Under the pieces are notes generated by a model. It saw only the letters and a program-made list of their open reading frames with translations, was not told where the DNA came from and did no database searches. A program made the translations under genes and the position numbers. This document shows, piece by piece, positions 1-8,906 of a stretch of 64,000 bases of DNA (the first letter of the stretch is position 1; each line of letters opens with the position of its first letter). This stretch comes from Pueribacillus sp041725775 (lineage in GTDB: Bacteria; Bacillota; Bacilli; Bacillales; UBA6769). The stretch covers positions 124,001-188,000 of the forward strand of contig NZ_JBEUEL010000002.1 of NCBI RefSeq assembly GCF_041725775.1, given 5' to 3'.

Positions 1-4
1 TCAT
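1..4 (-). CDS. Start of a neighbouring minus-strand gene (probably ylbN, DUF177/YceD family)
   Basis: Only the start codon is inside the window. Reading the minus strand, a GAGGTG ribosome-binding site (11-16) sits six bases before ATG (4-2). In Bacillus the gene divergent from ylbM is ylbN, followed by rpmF, so the identity is inferred from synteny alone. No protein sequence is visible. Confidence 0.4.
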
Positions 5-151
5 GACGATCACCTCGAAACAACAAGTGTAATTATAACGATCATTTAAATCCTTGTCAATCTATTTTCTTTACAGTCTTTCCGACGAATTTAACTTCTA
101 GTATAATTTAATGAAAAGTGATGGTCTCTAATGAGAGAGGAATTGATAAAC

Positions 152-1378
152 ATGAAATCAGTCGGAATTATCGTAGAATATAACCCCTTTCACAACGGAC
201 ATGCTTATCATGTCCAACAAGCAAAAACAATAAGCAATGCCGATATTGTCATTGCAGTTATGAGTGGGTATTTCCTTCAACGTGGTGAACCAGCACTTGT
301 AAGTAAGTGGGCAAGAACAAACATGGCACTTAGAGCAGGTGTTGATATTGTTATTGAACTTCCATATGCATTCGCAACGCAAAAAGCCGAAGTATTTGCG
401 AATGGCGCCATTTCACTACTTCATGCGCTCGGTGTCGACTCCCTCTGTTTCGGAAGCGAGGAAGGCAATATTACTCCTTTCCATGAACTTGTAAATTTTT
501 ACAAAAAAAATGAAGGTGTCCTCGATGTTGCGATAAAAAAAGAAATAAAAAAAGGAGTGAGCTATCCAAAAGCAGCAGCAAGTGCATTTCATGTTTTAAA
601 AGAAGAAGGCTTACTCGACTTAAGCTTACCAAACAACATATTAGGCTTCCATTATGTGAAAGCGATTAAAGAGAAGCAAGCCGAGATTGAAGCTTTTACA
701 GTCGCCCGTACAAAATCTGGTTATCATGATCCAGCACCGAAAGATCGTTCAATTGCTAGTGCAACGAGTATTCGCAATGAACTGAAAAGCACGAATCATT
801 TAAAGGCCATTCAATCATTTGTGCCTAACACAACCCTAGCGATTTTAGAAAAAGAATATGCAAGCCATGGCCAATTTGTTAGTTGGGAAAAACTCTTTCC
901 TTTTTTAAAGTACCGACTTCTTACCGCGCCATTAGACGAGTTGCAAATGATTTATGAAATCGAAGAGGGAATTGAGTCTAGGCTCGTGTCACGAGTAAAG
1001 GATGCGCAGTCATTTCAAAAATTTATAGAAAGCGTTAAAACGAAACGGTTTACTTGGACTCGGCTCCAACGAATGTGTACTCACATTTTAACTAATGCGA
1101 AAAAATGTGAAATGGCTGAAGCACTTGAAACGAAAGAAGCCGACTATATCCGCCTACTTGGAATGTCGCTGAACGGACAATTGTATTTGAATCAAATGAA
1201 AAAAAACATCTCGCTACCATTCATATCGAAGTATTCAAAGCATCATCAAGATTTATTAAAACTTGATGTCGTTGCTGCGCACACTTATGGACTCGCGTTT
1301 CCACCCCCGGTTCGAGAGCAATTTATAAAAGCTGAATATACGATGCATCCTATCATTCAATCACCTTTTCGGTTGTAA
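152..1378 (+). CDS. tmcAL: tRNA(Met) cytidine acetate ligase TmcAL (YlbM)
   Basis: This is the family that makes N4-acetylcytidine at the wobble base of elongator tRNA-Met from acetate and ATP, acting in the cytoplasm. The N-terminus carries the nucleotidyltransferase signature EYNPFHNGH (residues 9-17, H14-N-G-H17), and the roughly 408-residue length fits. An in-frame ATG exists at 131, but AGAGAGG (134-140) lies after it and correctly spaced before ATG 152, so 152 is preferred. The last 18 bases overlap the convergent end of ylbL. A weak TATAAT (102-107) lies upstream without a good -35. Confidence 0.9.
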   Translation: MKSVGIIVEYNPFHNGHAYHVQQAKTISNADIVIAVMSGYFLQRGEPALVSKWARTNMALRAGVDIVIELPYAFATQKAEVFANGAISLLHALGVDSLCFGSEEGNITPFHELVNFYKKNEGVLDVAIKKEIKKGVSYPKAAASAFHVLKEEGLLDLSLPNNILGFHYVKAIKEKQAEIEAFTVARTKSGYHDPAPKDRSIASATSIRNELKSTNHLKAIQSFVPNTTLAILEKEYASHGQFVSWEKLFPFLKYRLLTAPLDELQMIYEIEEGIESRLVSRVKDAQSFQKFIESVKTKRFTWTRLQRMCTHILTNAKKCEMAEALETKEADYIRLLGMSLNGQLYLNQMKKNISLPFISKYSKHHQDLLKLDVVAAHTYGLAFPPPVREQFIKAEYTMHPIIQSPFRL

Positions 1379-2407
1379 CGATTGTAAGTAGTCAATCGCT
1401 TCATGAACTGTATTCACTGGAATTACTTCCATCTTTGTATTAATATCAGCTGCAGCATGTTTCGCATCTTCATAGTTTCCGCCCGCGACTGGAGCGAAAA
1501 AGACTTCAGCACCCGCATTGTCTGCAGCTACGAGTTTTTGTTCAATTCCTCCGATAGCTCCAACCGTTCCATCTTCAAAAATTTCTCCTGTTCCTGCGAT
1601 TTTATAGCCTTTTGTTAAATCCTCTGTCGTTAGTTGATTATAAATTTCAAGCGTAAACATTAACCCTGCGGAAGGACCTCCAATATTGTGCGTATCAAAG
1701 TGAACGTCTCGCTTTGTTGCGACAGATTTTTTTGTAACCGGACCGACAATTCCGATCCCATATTGCTTTTCTCCTTTTTCAGAATACGTGTCTGGAAATT
1801 GTTGAACACTCACATCTATTGATAATGATTTTCCATCTCTTTCAATTTCGAAACGAACAGTGTCACCCTCCTTTTTTTCTTTTAAATAATCTACTAACTG
1901 TTCAGCTTCAGTTATGATGTTTCCGTCAGCTTGTGTAATCACATCGCCAACTTTCATCTGTTTAGCTGCAGGCATATTTTCAATGAATCCCGCTACTATA
2001 ACCCCTTCATTTTTAACCTCGACCTGTTCATTCGCCAACTGAAAAGCGACGAGCGTTGCCATTTGTTGTGAACTCTCCATTATTTTTAACTGACGATGAT
2101 CGTAATCACGATCACTTTCCCAATCTCTTCTAATTTGCTTTTCCGAAAATATAAATTGATACTTATTGAAATGAGCAGCAATATATTGAATGACGTTTGC
2201 CTTTCCCATCCTTATCGTTGTTAACATTAAATCACCTTCATCTTCATAACCTCCTTCAATCTTAATCATATCATCTAGCGATTCAGCATCACCTGGATAT
2301 GTAACGTAATATGGTAACTTAATCAAAACGAATAAGACAAAGATTAGAAAAAAAGTAAATACGCTATATAATTTCCGTTTTACTGAACGTTGCTCTCTCA
2401 CTTTCAT
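1361..2407 (-). CDS. ylbL: SepM/YlbL-type PDZ and Lon-like membrane serine protease
   Basis: One N-terminal membrane segment (about residues 13-32 from ATG 2407) is followed by a PDZ domain (about 130-205) and a Lon-type S16 catalytic domain. The Ser-Lys dyad is visible: Ser246 in GGPSAGL and Lys291 in GGIEQK. The family cleaves peptides or membrane-associated substrates outside the cell. A TTG at 2428 is in frame but lies before the AAGGAG site; GTG 2413 or ATG 2407 fits better. It starts 8 bases after ylbK ends, suggesting one transcript. Confidence 0.85.
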   Translation of the reverse strand: MKVREQRSVKRKLYSVFTFFLIFVLFVLIKLPYYVTYPGDAESLDDMIKIEGGYEDEGDLMLTTIRMGKANVIQYIAAHFNKYQFIFSEKQIRRDWESDRDYDHRQLKIMESSQQMATLVAFQLANEQVEVKNEGVIVAGFIENMPAAKQMKVGDVITQADGNIITEAEQLVDYLKEKKEGDTVRFEIERDGKSLSIDVSVQQFPDTYSEKGEKQYGIGIVGPVTKKSVATKRDVHFDTHNIGGPSAGLMFTLEIYNQLTTEDLTKGYKIAGTGEIFEDGTVGAIGGIEQKLVAADNAGAEVFFAPVAGGNYEDAKHAAADINTKMEVIPVNTVHEAIDYLQSLQPKR

Positions 2408-2415
2408 ATTCACTT

Positions 2416-3195
2416 TTACTCCTTCCAACTTGCAATTCTCTTTTTTATCGTAGCAAGTTGTTTCTCTGTTTCTCTTTTTCCTATTTCTATTAGCTCTTCA
2501 GCCGCATCAAACGAGCGTAAACTATAATTATTCACATTGGGACGAATAATGACATCTGTTGTATTTAACTCATGAAAACGAACCATTTCATGTTGCATAA
2601 TATCAATACTTTGTAAAATAACATCAATCACTGAATTCATTTGTGGCTTTGTTTTTAAAGTAGAAACATCAGCAGCAATTATAATGTCAGCGCCCATCTC
2701 TTTCACGACTGAAGCTGGAACACGATCTACAACACCTCCATCGACGTACAATCTTCCATTATGTTCTTCTGGAACGAAAATACCTGGAATACTAATACTT
2801 GCTCTAATTGCATCTGCAATTACTCCTTCTCGAAACAATACTTTCTCACCATTTAGTAAATCCGTTGCTACGATTGTTAATGGAATTTTAAGTTCCTCTA
2901 TCCTCTTCCCTTTCGTTAAAAGATAAAGAAGTTCTTTAATTCTTTTGCCACTGATGAAACCCATTTTCGGAACAGTAAAATCTAAATAAAACTTTTCATG
3001 AAATAAGTAAGCAAATTGCTCCAATGTTGCACCATCATGACCCATACAATACAGTGCTCCAACTAATGAACCGATACTACTTCCAGCTACAAAATCAATC
3101 GGAATGTTATGCTTTTCCAACACTTGAAGTACACCGATATGAGCTAGTCCGCGGGCACCTCCCGCACCTAATGCAATCCCCACTTTCGGCTGCAT
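2416..3195 (-). CDS. ylbK: Patatin-like phospholipase family protein (YlbK/RssA type)
   Basis: This is a putative serine lipid hydrolase of the NTE/patatin family, with unproven substrate in Bacillus. The glycine-rich oxyanion motif GAGGARG (residues 10-16), nucleophile motif GSSIG (Ser40) and catalytic Asp152 in the DGG motif are all present, so the enzyme should be active. The length of 259 residues is typical. It is followed almost directly by ylbL and is divergent from ylbJ, as in other Bacillus. Confidence 0.85.
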   Translation of the reverse strand: MQPKVGIALGAGGARGLAHIGVLQVLEKHNIPIDFVAGSSIGSLVGALYCMGHDGATLEQFAYLFHEKFYLDFTVPKMGFISGKRIKELLYLLTKGKRIEELKIPLTIVATDLLNGEKVLFREGVIADAIRASISIPGIFVPEEHNGRLYVDGGVVDRVPASVVKEMGADIIIAADVSTLKTKPQMNSVIDVILQSIDIMQHEMVRFHELNTTDVIIRPNVNNYSLRSFDAAEELIEIGKRETEKQLATIKKRIASWKE

Positions 3196-3299
3196 CGTTC
3201 CACCTCTTCAAATTGGTCTAAAAAAAGTTGTGAACACGTATAGTTTAACGAATGGACAAACTAAAACACAAAATGTATTGCGTGGTGATGAAAAACTTA

Positions 3300-4508
3300 A
3301 TGGCATCTAAATTAACAACAGTTTTATACGCGTTAACAGTTACGTTTATCGGTCTAAGTATTATTATATCGCCTAAAGATTCAGTAGAGGCAGCATTAAA
3401 CGGGTTAAAAATATGGGGAAGTAACGTTTTCCCTTCACTTTTTCCATTTTTCGTCGTTTCTGAGATTATGATAGCCCTTGGCGTAGTTAATTTTATTGGA
3501 GTATTGCTTGAACCATTAATGCGTCCGTTATTTCGTGTTCCTGGTGTTGGAGGTTTCGTGTTTGCAATGGGAGTCGCATCAGGCTTTCCAGCCGGGGCAA
3601 AGTTTACATCCCGGTTACGACAAGAAAAACAATTAACTTCTATTGAAGCAGAAAGACTAGTAACGTTTACGAACTCCTCAAATCCTTTATTCATGGGTGG
3701 AGCCATTGCAGTTGGCTTTTTTCACAATGCAACATTAGCTGTTTTAATTATGGCGAGCCACTATTTAGGTAATTTACTTGTCGGTCTCACTATGCGTTTT
3801 CACGGTAAACGAAATGAAATCGTTTTTACCAAATCTTCGATTCAATCGATTTCACTGAAGCAAGCTTTTTCAGAAATGCATCAAAAAAGAATTAACAATA
3901 AGCGAACACTCGGTAAGATTTTAGGTGATGCAGTAAATTCAGCAACCCAAACACTGTTAATGGTCGGTGGATTTATCATTCTTTTTTCAGTGTTAAACAA
4001 TGTACTCAGTTTAATTAACGTAACACAAACCATAGCGCTTACGTTAGGATTTATCATTACAATTTTTTCAATTTCAGCAGAATTAAGCGGTCCTTTTTTT
4101 TCTGGTTTGTTAGAGATTACAAACGGAGCACAACTTATAAGTGATACGAAAGAAAGCTCTCTTTTCCATCAAATGATCGTCGTCAGTTTTATTTTAGGTT
4201 TTAATGGTTTTTCAATTCAAGCTCAAGTAGCAAGCTTTCTAGCTGAAGCGCAAATTCGATTCTGGCCTTATTTTGTTGCGAGAATCCTTCATGGGCTTTA
4301 TGCAGCAATCTTTACAATTTTATTATGGAAACCTTTAAACAATAAATATTCTTATACTGACGTGCCGACAACAACACCTCAGAATAGTGTAACAACAACT
4401 GATTTTTTTATGAATGTTTGGTCAATTTTAAATGTTTATGGGACATCAATTACGGTCAGTATGCTTTTGCTCTTCATTATATTAAAGGTGCGAAAAACCT
4501 TCATCTGA
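3300..4508 (+). CDS. ylbJ: Sporulation integral membrane protein YlbJ
   Basis: This is a polytopic protein with about eight to ten hydrophobic segments and a Gate-like domain, containing a conserved GVASGFPAGAK loop. YlbJ is needed in the mother cell for efficient sporulation and cortex formation in B. subtilis. In-frame ATGs occur at 3252, 3288 and 3300; only ATG 3300 has a spaced ribosome-binding site (GGTGAT, 3284-3289), giving about 402 residues, near the family length. It stands divergent from ylbK and ends before a bidirectional terminator shared with coaD. Confidence 0.85.
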   Translation: MASKLTTVLYALTVTFIGLSIIISPKDSVEAALNGLKIWGSNVFPSLFPFFVVSEIMIALGVVNFIGVLLEPLMRPLFRVPGVGGFVFAMGVASGFPAGAKFTSRLRQEKQLTSIEAERLVTFTNSSNPLFMGGAIAVGFFHNATLAVLIMASHYLGNLLVGLTMRFHGKRNEIVFTKSSIQSISLKQAFSEMHQKRINNKRTLGKILGDAVNSATQTLLMVGGFIILFSVLNNVLSLINVTQTIALTLGFIITIFSISAELSGPFFSGLLEITNGAQLISDTKESSLFHQMIVVSFILGFNGFSIQAQVASFLAEAQIRFWPYFVARILHGLYAAIFTILLWKPLNNKYSYTDVPTTTPQNSVTTTDFFMNVWSILNVYGTSITVSMLLLFIILKVRKTFI

Positions 4509-4540
4509 CCAATCACTTATATCTATTAATCGAAAAAAAT

Positions 4541-4568
4541 CAGGCAATGGAATGTTTTTCCTTGCCTG
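4541..4568. terminator. Bidirectional terminator between ylbJ and coaD
   Basis: The stem CAGGCAA-(T)-GGAA pairs with TTCC-TTGCCTG around a short loop. T-runs lie on both sides (after 4566 on plus; seven A's just upstream give T's on minus). Confidence 0.75.
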
Positions 4569-4592
4569 TTTTTATCATATCATGAGCTTATT

Positions 4593-5072
4593 TCACGAAA
4601 ATTTCTGCTTTAATGCTTCTTCAACTACTGGCGGAACGAGACCTGAAATGTTACCTTTGTACTTCGCAACTTCTTTTACAATACTGGAGCTTAAAAAAGA
4701 GTATTCGTTATTGGTCATAATAAAAAATGTTTCAATGCTATCATCTAACTTACGGTTCATCGAAGCAATTTGCATTTCGTACTCGAAATCCGAAACGGCG
4801 CGCAATCCTCGTAAAATAACATTTGCATTAACTTTTTTCATATAATCGATCAATAAACCATCAAATGAGTCAATCGTTACATTGTTTAAATCTTTCGTCG
4901 ATTCTTTTAACATTTCTAGACGTTCTTCAACTGTAAATAGCGGTTGCTTATTTATATTGTTTAAAACACCGACTATGACTTTGTCAAAGACTGCTGAACC
5001 TCTTTTGATGATATCAATGTGTCCTAATGTAACCGGATCAAAGCTTCCCGAACAAACCGCAATGGTTTCCAT
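4593..5072 (-). CDS. coaD: Phosphopantetheine adenylyltransferase (coenzyme A synthesis)
   Basis: It transfers AMP from ATP to 4'-phosphopantetheine to give dephospho-CoA, the penultimate CoA step. The N-terminal GSFDPVTLGH (residues 9-18) holds the T-x-G-H nucleotidyltransferase motif, and SFLSSSIVKEV near the end matches the second ATP-binding motif. ATG 5072 has AAAGGGGG upstream and gives 159 residues, exactly the usual size; a longer open frame to 5129 would overlap rsmD. It lies 13 bases after rsmD, forming the usual rsmD-coaD pair. Confidence 0.95.
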   Translation of the reverse strand: METIAVCSGSFDPVTLGHIDIIKRGSAVFDKVIVGVLNNINKQPLFTVEERLEMLKESTKDLNNVTIDSFDGLLIDYMKKVNANVILRGLRAVSDFEYEMQIASMNRKLDDSIETFFIMTNNEYSFLSSSIVKEVAKYKGNISGLVPPVVEEALKQKFS

Positions 5073-5085
5073 AACAATTCCCCCT

Positions 5086-5643
5086 TTACTCCTCCTCGTA
5101 AAAATAAATCGAAATGACTGTACTTCCATACCCTTCAGACTTTCGCTTTCTTACATCACATATAATGTCAGGTAATTCTAATTCTCGCGAATGTTCAACA
5201 ATGATTTGTCCGTTGTTATGTAATAAATTAAATAATAAGAGTGTTTCTATCTCTTCTATAACTGTCTTCTTATTGTAAGGCGGATCTAAAAAAATATACG
5301 AAAATTGAATATCCCTTTTTTTAAGTGCTTTCAATGCGTTTTTTGCTTCATTGCGATACACTTCAGCATATTCACTATATTTTGACCTTTCTAAATTCCA
5401 TTTAATTGTTTGGATCGCTTTACGATCACGGTCGACAAAGATTACTTTTGAAAGCCCTCTGCTTAGAGCTTCAATCCCGAGCGCCCCGCTACCAGCATAT
5501 AAGTCCAAGCCTAAACCACCTTGAAAATAAGGTCCTATCATATTAAAAATGGCTTCCTTAATTTTATCAGTAGTCGGTCTCGTTGAACTACCCGGAACCG
5601 GCTTTAGTATAATTCCTTTTCGATCACCAGCAATAATCCGCAC
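5086..5643 (-). CDS. rsmD: 16S rRNA (guanine966-N2)-methyltransferase RsmD (YlbH)
   Basis: This is a SAM-dependent methyltransferase that modifies a guanine of 16S rRNA during 30S assembly. The SAM-binding motif DLYAGSGALG (47-56) and catalytic DPPY (120-123) are both clear, and 185 residues is normal. It is the first gene of a pair with coaD. The 315-bp upstream region holds a multi-hairpin RNA on the same strand (see the ylbH leader entry). Confidence 0.93.
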   Translation of the reverse strand: MRIIAGDRKGIILKPVPGSSTRPTTDKIKEAIFNMIGPYFQGGLGLDLYAGSGALGIEALSRGLSKVIFVDRDRKAIQTIKWNLERSKYSEYAEVYRNEAKNALKALKKRDIQFSYIFLDPPYNKKTVIEEIETLLLFNLLHNNGQIIVEHSRELELPDIICDVRKRKSEGYGSTVISIYFYEEE

Positions 5644-5790
5644 AGCCTACACTCCAGATGTAAAAATGTTGAACATTGTTGAAAATTAAGAATAAGTTTA
5701 CAAACTCATCCTATCACAAATTGGACATAATTATAAATAAAAAATACTTGATATGTATACATTTTTTTGAATTAGCTCATACTATTTGTA

Positions 5791-5925
5791 ACAACATCGT
5801 ATAACTGATGTTGTGCCAACATCGGAAAAGCTTACTTTTCCCCATAAGCTTAATCCGATTTCTCCTCTCCCATTGCCTCAATGGATAGAGGCTCCTGCAG
5901 AATTATCCTGCAGGGATTTTTTATT
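5791..5925 (-). ncRNA. Candidate ylbH leader structured RNA upstream of rsmD
   Basis: The 5644-5959 gap contains four adjacent inverted repeats: ACAACATC/GATGTTGT (5791-5798/5807-5814), a 14-bp imperfect stem (5821-5834/5845-5859), GCCTC/GAGGC (5875-5879/5888-5892) and an interrupted CTGCAG-rich stem (about 5893-5915). A ylbH leader RNA family has been described upstream of exactly this gene in Bacillus. On the minus strand CCUCU can pair with either GAGG or AGAGG, so two exclusive folds are possible. Assignment rests on position and structure; no covariance search was possible. Confidence 0.5.
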
Positions 5926-5939
5926 TTGTTAAAAAATAT

Positions 5940-5960
5940 AAACCCAGTATTTCTGGGTTT
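5940..5960 (-). terminator. Terminator of the ylbF-ylbG unit
   Basis: The perfect stem AAACCCAG/CTGGGTTT has a five-base loop. On the minus strand it is followed by TATATTTTTT. It begins at the stop codon of ylbG. Confidence 0.75.
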
Positions 5961-6235
5961 TAAAAGCCAATTTTTAATTCATATTCTTTTTCTTTATCAT
6001 TTCTTACCTTTTCATACTCTGTCTTTAAATAAGGTCGAAAAGAAGGTTGAACTAATTTTACAAATGAAAATGAATTTAATTTTTCAACTGTCTGTTCCAA
6101 ATCTTCTTTTGAACAATACAATATTACGTATTTCATTTTTCTTGACACATAAATTACGTGTCCAAATCGACGTAAATTTCGGGTATGTTTTAATGAATAT
6201 AGCCAAACTGAGAGACCGACACGTTCATTAATCAT
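5960..6235 (-). CDS. ylbG: YlbG family protein (DUF2129)
   Basis: This is a 91-residue basic cytoplasmic protein of the conserved Firmicute YlbG family, with the N-terminal pattern VGLSVWLYSLKHTRNLRRFGH characteristic of the family split over residues 6-26. Its molecular role is not known. It follows ylbF by 30 bases on the same strand and shares its terminator, as in B. subtilis. Confidence 0.8.
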   Translation of the reverse strand: MINERVGLSVWLYSLKHTRNLRRFGHVIYVSRKMKYVILYCSKEDLEQTVEKLNSFSFVKLVQPSFRPYLKTEYEKVRNDKEKEYELKIGF

Positions 6236-6265
6236 TGTATTCTCCTATATCGTTTAAACATTTCA

Positions 6266-6706
6266 TTATCGACAACCACAAGAACCACCTACACCACACC
6301 CACCTTGACAACTTCGATTATCAAAAAATGGGTTCCCAGTCGGAACTTTAATATGCGGAGAAACTGCGTCAGCAATAATCCGACTCACTTCATTTAACAG
6401 TTGCTCAAGCCCTGCTTCTGCTTTTTTGAACTGTGCGATTGATTCATGTAAATCGAGTTTTCGTTTTAGCTCACGCATCTCTTTCGAAACGTTATGAAAA
6501 TCAGGATGATATTTTCCAAAACGCTGTACTTCTTCATATTTTTCTTTCATCTGGATAAATTGAGCAATCAATAGCTGAGCATCGACATCTTCGTTTAATG
6601 CTTTTTTTGTTCGTTTATAATTTATCGCAATTTCAGATTGCGCAATGTACGTTGCTAACAATTCGGAATTTTCGATCACTTCTAATAAATTACTCGTCGC
6701 AATCAA
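6266..6706 (-). CDS. ricF: RicF/YlbF, subunit of the Y-complex that directs RNase Y
   Basis: This is a helical YlbF/YmcA-family protein of 146 residues. In B. subtilis RicF joins RicA and RicT in an iron-sulfur complex that steers RNase Y processing and affects sporulation, competence and biofilm formation. The C-terminal tail carries Cys133, Cys137, Cys143 and Cys145, consistent with the cluster-binding tail known for RicF. The helical core spans about residues 5-115. It is likely cotranscribed with ylbG. Confidence 0.88.
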   Translation of the reverse strand: MIATSNLLEVIENSELLATYIAQSEIAINYKRTKKALNEDVDAQLLIAQFIQMKEKYEEVQRFGKYHPDFHNVSKEMRELKRKLDLHESIAQFKKAEAGLEQLLNEVSRIIADAVSPHIKVPTGNPFFDNRSCQGGCGVGGSCGCR

Positions 6707-6769
6707 ATAGTAACACCTCCGTCTGACTCCATTATATATAAAATAATCTGCGATTACAAAAATGGAAAC

Positions 6770-6800
6770 AAGTCATGTGACATTACTTGACACATGACTT
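6770..6800 (-). terminator. Terminator-like hairpin after the 6810-7187 gene
   Basis: The perfect 10-bp stem AAGTCATGTG/CACATGACTT has an 11-base loop. On the minus strand it is followed by a moderate T-rich stretch (TGTTTCCATTTTTG). Confidence 0.55.
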
Positions 6801-6809
6801 ATCAACCAT

Positions 6810-7187
6810 TTAATGTATATGAACAGGGAAGCTTTTCGAATAACGATACGGGGTATTATCATTATAAACAAACTTTAATGTTATTTTATGTTTTCCTTTC
6901 GGTAAGTCTTTTAATATAAACGCTGCGCGATTCACATCTTTTATTTTTTTGCCGTTTAAATAAACGTGAATGTGACCTTCTCCTTCGATTCGTTCTCCGT
7001 TGTCCTTAAATGAAAAACCCGGAACGATACACTCCACAAATACATCTCTTCCTTTAACGGTATGATTTATTTTAATTGCACTTATGTTTGTTTGTGCAGC
7101 ATTGTCAATTTGAAATTTTTCGTCTACTGATATTGAAGAAAAAGTTAGCATAACACTGACTGTTAGTAATAAAAAAAATTGTTGCAA
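6810..7187 (-). CDS. Hypothetical secreted protein, position of ylbE
   Basis: The 125-residue product starts with a hydrophobic signal-like segment (about residues 1-18) and continues as a mainly beta-rich polar domain ending in PVHIH. I do not recognise the family. The start is TTG 7187, supported by AAGGAGG seven bases upstream. It occupies the place where B. subtilis has ylbE but does not resemble that 79-residue protein. It has its own flanking terminators, so it is probably a separate transcript. The C-terminal half (HIHVYLNGKKI onward) resembles an extracellular Ig-like fold, which is inference only. Confidence 0.65.
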   Translation of the reverse strand: MQQFFLLLTVSVMLTFSSISVDEKFQIDNAAQTNISAIKINHTVKGRDVFVECIVPGFSFKDNGERIEGEGHIHVYLNGKKIKDVNRAAFILKDLPKGKHKITLKFVYNDNTPYRYSKSFPVHIH

Positions 7188-7249
7188 GCTCTTGCCTCCT
7201 TTCTTCTTTCATTATTGTCTGCTCTTACATTATTTTTATCCAAACAAAA

Positions 7250-7268
7250 AACCCAGCATCACTGGGTT
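7250..7268 (-). terminator. Terminator of ylbD
   Basis: The stem AACCCAG/CTGGGTT (7 bp) has a five-base loop, followed on the minus strand by TTTTTGTTTG. It separates ylbD from the downstream secreted-protein gene. Confidence 0.75.
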
Positions 7269-7272
7269 AGCG

Positions 7273-7653
7273 TTAAAATTTTTGATTTTCATTGTAATAT
7301 TGATGATAATAAGGAGCTCGACTCGGGTAATGATTAGGGCGGATTTGTCGTTTTTCCGGTTGAACATCACGGACAAACTCTTGAATTGTACTTACTAATC
7401 CTTTCATTTCAACGATATTTTTTTGAACTTCATCTAAATTTATATTTTTTAATTTTGAAAAAACCCCTGCAATTCCTTTAACATTTTCTTCTTCATTTAA
7501 CTTTGTATATTGACTCCATCGCTCATCTTCATCTCCTAATACATACCATTCCTCATATAATTCTTTCCATGTTCGTCTTCCATCTTTTACCTCATCTATA
7601 AGTCCTGGGTGGCTTTTTACAAACGCTTTAAACTCTTCAATTTTTCGTGACAT
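7273..7653 (-). CDS. ylbD: YlbD spore-coat-like protein
   Basis: This 126-residue protein matches the YlbD coat family: an N-terminal helical part (EEFKAFVKSHPGLIDEV, residues 6-22) with a TWKELYEEW segment, and a Tyr/His/Pro/Arg-rich tail (about 105-126) typical of spore coat proteins. It is presumably made in the mother cell during sporulation. No sporulation promoter could be assigned with confidence. It is flanked by ylbC upstream and a terminator downstream. Confidence 0.78.
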   Translation of the reverse strand: MSRKIEEFKAFVKSHPGLIDEVKDGRRTWKELYEEWYVLGDEDERWSQYTKLNEEENVKGIAGVFSKLKNINLDEVQKNIVEMKGLVSTIQEFVRDVQPEKRQIRPNHYPSRAPYYHQYYNENQKF

Positions 7654-7727
7654 CGTTCGCTCACTTCCTTAAGAATGATTTCTGTTACTACTATTTTACC
7701 TTTGTGCCTAATTTTGGTGAGCCTATT

Positions 7728-8735
7728 TTATTTTGTAATGAAATTTTGGGTATAATGTTTTTCGTAAACACCAACACCTAAATCAGTAAATTTCTCATGC
7801 AACATCGTTTCACGGTGACCTTCACTATTTAACCACCCCATCACAGCTGCAATCCCGTCAGGATATTCAGCAGCAATATTTTCGCCTGCAAGGAAATATG
7901 TCACGTTTTCAGTTTTTAAACGATTTTCTAAATCTCCTTTCGTCGGTGAATGATGATCGAAATATTGGTTATCTTTCATATCTTTACTATGCTTGAATGC
8001 GGCCGTTGCAACATTATCATTCCATTGCAGTGATGACTTTCCATATCTTTTCCGAAGTACATTTGTAATCTCAAAAATTTGTTTCACATTTGCGTTTTCA
8101 ATTTCTTTTTGTTGTTTTTCGTTCGGTTTGTTTATTTCCTCTAATGAACCACGATAAACGATACGATAGGGCCGTTGGGCCAACAATGTCTTTTTATCAA
8201 GCAGACGAATCGCCACAAGTTGATTTAAAAAACGATCAAAATAAAGTTGCGCAAACGCTTCTTCTGATAATTGAACGAGTGGACGTTCCTGTATATCGGT
8301 AGCAGTTAAATCAAAACGATAGTCACTATCACCAACATGCATCACAACGGAGTTTTTCAACGGCAGCTGTTCCATAATTTCATCGTATGACATACCAATT
8401 GAAATCGGTTCATTCATAATTGACTGGCCTAATATAAACATCGTTACAATTTTATTGTCGATATGCCCCACCTGAATATACGTCTCAGGTTGATGATTAT
8501 AGATAAGCCATTCATAATGATAATTAGACGGATATTTATCAGTTGGATTTCCAAAATGTTCGACTACTTCATTCACATCTTTTCCAATCAGTTGAACAAT
8601 ATCAATCTGTTTGGAATCGACGTTTTCACTAAACTCAATAGGTTTGTTTGGAATGGGTTTTTTATGCTGATTAACATATTGGCATCCCCCTAAAAAAAAT
8701 ATTAAAAAAAGTATCAATATAGCGCGCTTTACCAA
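7728..8735 (-). CDS. ylbC: CAP/SCP-domain lipoprotein (YlbC)
   Basis: The protein begins with a lipoprotein signal ending in FLGGC, then has a CAP-associated N-terminal region with two repeats (about residues 45-190), and a C-terminal cysteine-rich-secretory/SCP-like domain (about 215-335) with the motifs HSKDMKDNQYFDHHSP and HRETMLHEKFTDLGVG. It should be anchored on the outer face of the membrane; the function of bacterial CAP proteins is unclear. The start is TTG 8735 behind AAGGAAGGGG. Its length is close to B. subtilis YlbC. Confidence 0.83.
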   Translation of the reverse strand: MVKRAILILFLIFFLGGCQYVNQHKKPIPNKPIEFSENVDSKQIDIVQLIGKDVNEVVEHFGNPTDKYPSNYHYEWLIYNHQPETYIQVGHIDNKIVTMFILGQSIMNEPISIGMSYDEIMEQLPLKNSVVMHVGDSDYRFDLTATDIQERPLVQLSEEAFAQLYFDRFLNQLVAIRLLDKKTLLAQRPYRIVYRGSLEEINKPNEKQQKEIENANVKQIFEITNVLRKRYGKSSLQWNDNVATAAFKHSKDMKDNQYFDHHSPTKGDLENRLKTENVTYFLAGENIAAEYPDGIAAVMGWLNSEGHRETMLHEKFTDLGVGVYEKHYTQNFITK

Positions 8736-8906
8736 TCTTGACGACCCCTTCCTTTAATAATATTGTTCGTAACAATGGAATGAAAATCCTTTTTATTTGT
8801 TCATTAATTCTTCACGTAACAATTGTACTCATGTTTTCTTTACACTAAAAGTGAGTTATACTAACAAAGGGAGACGTCATTATTTCTTGTAAAAGGAGAG
8901 AATTAA

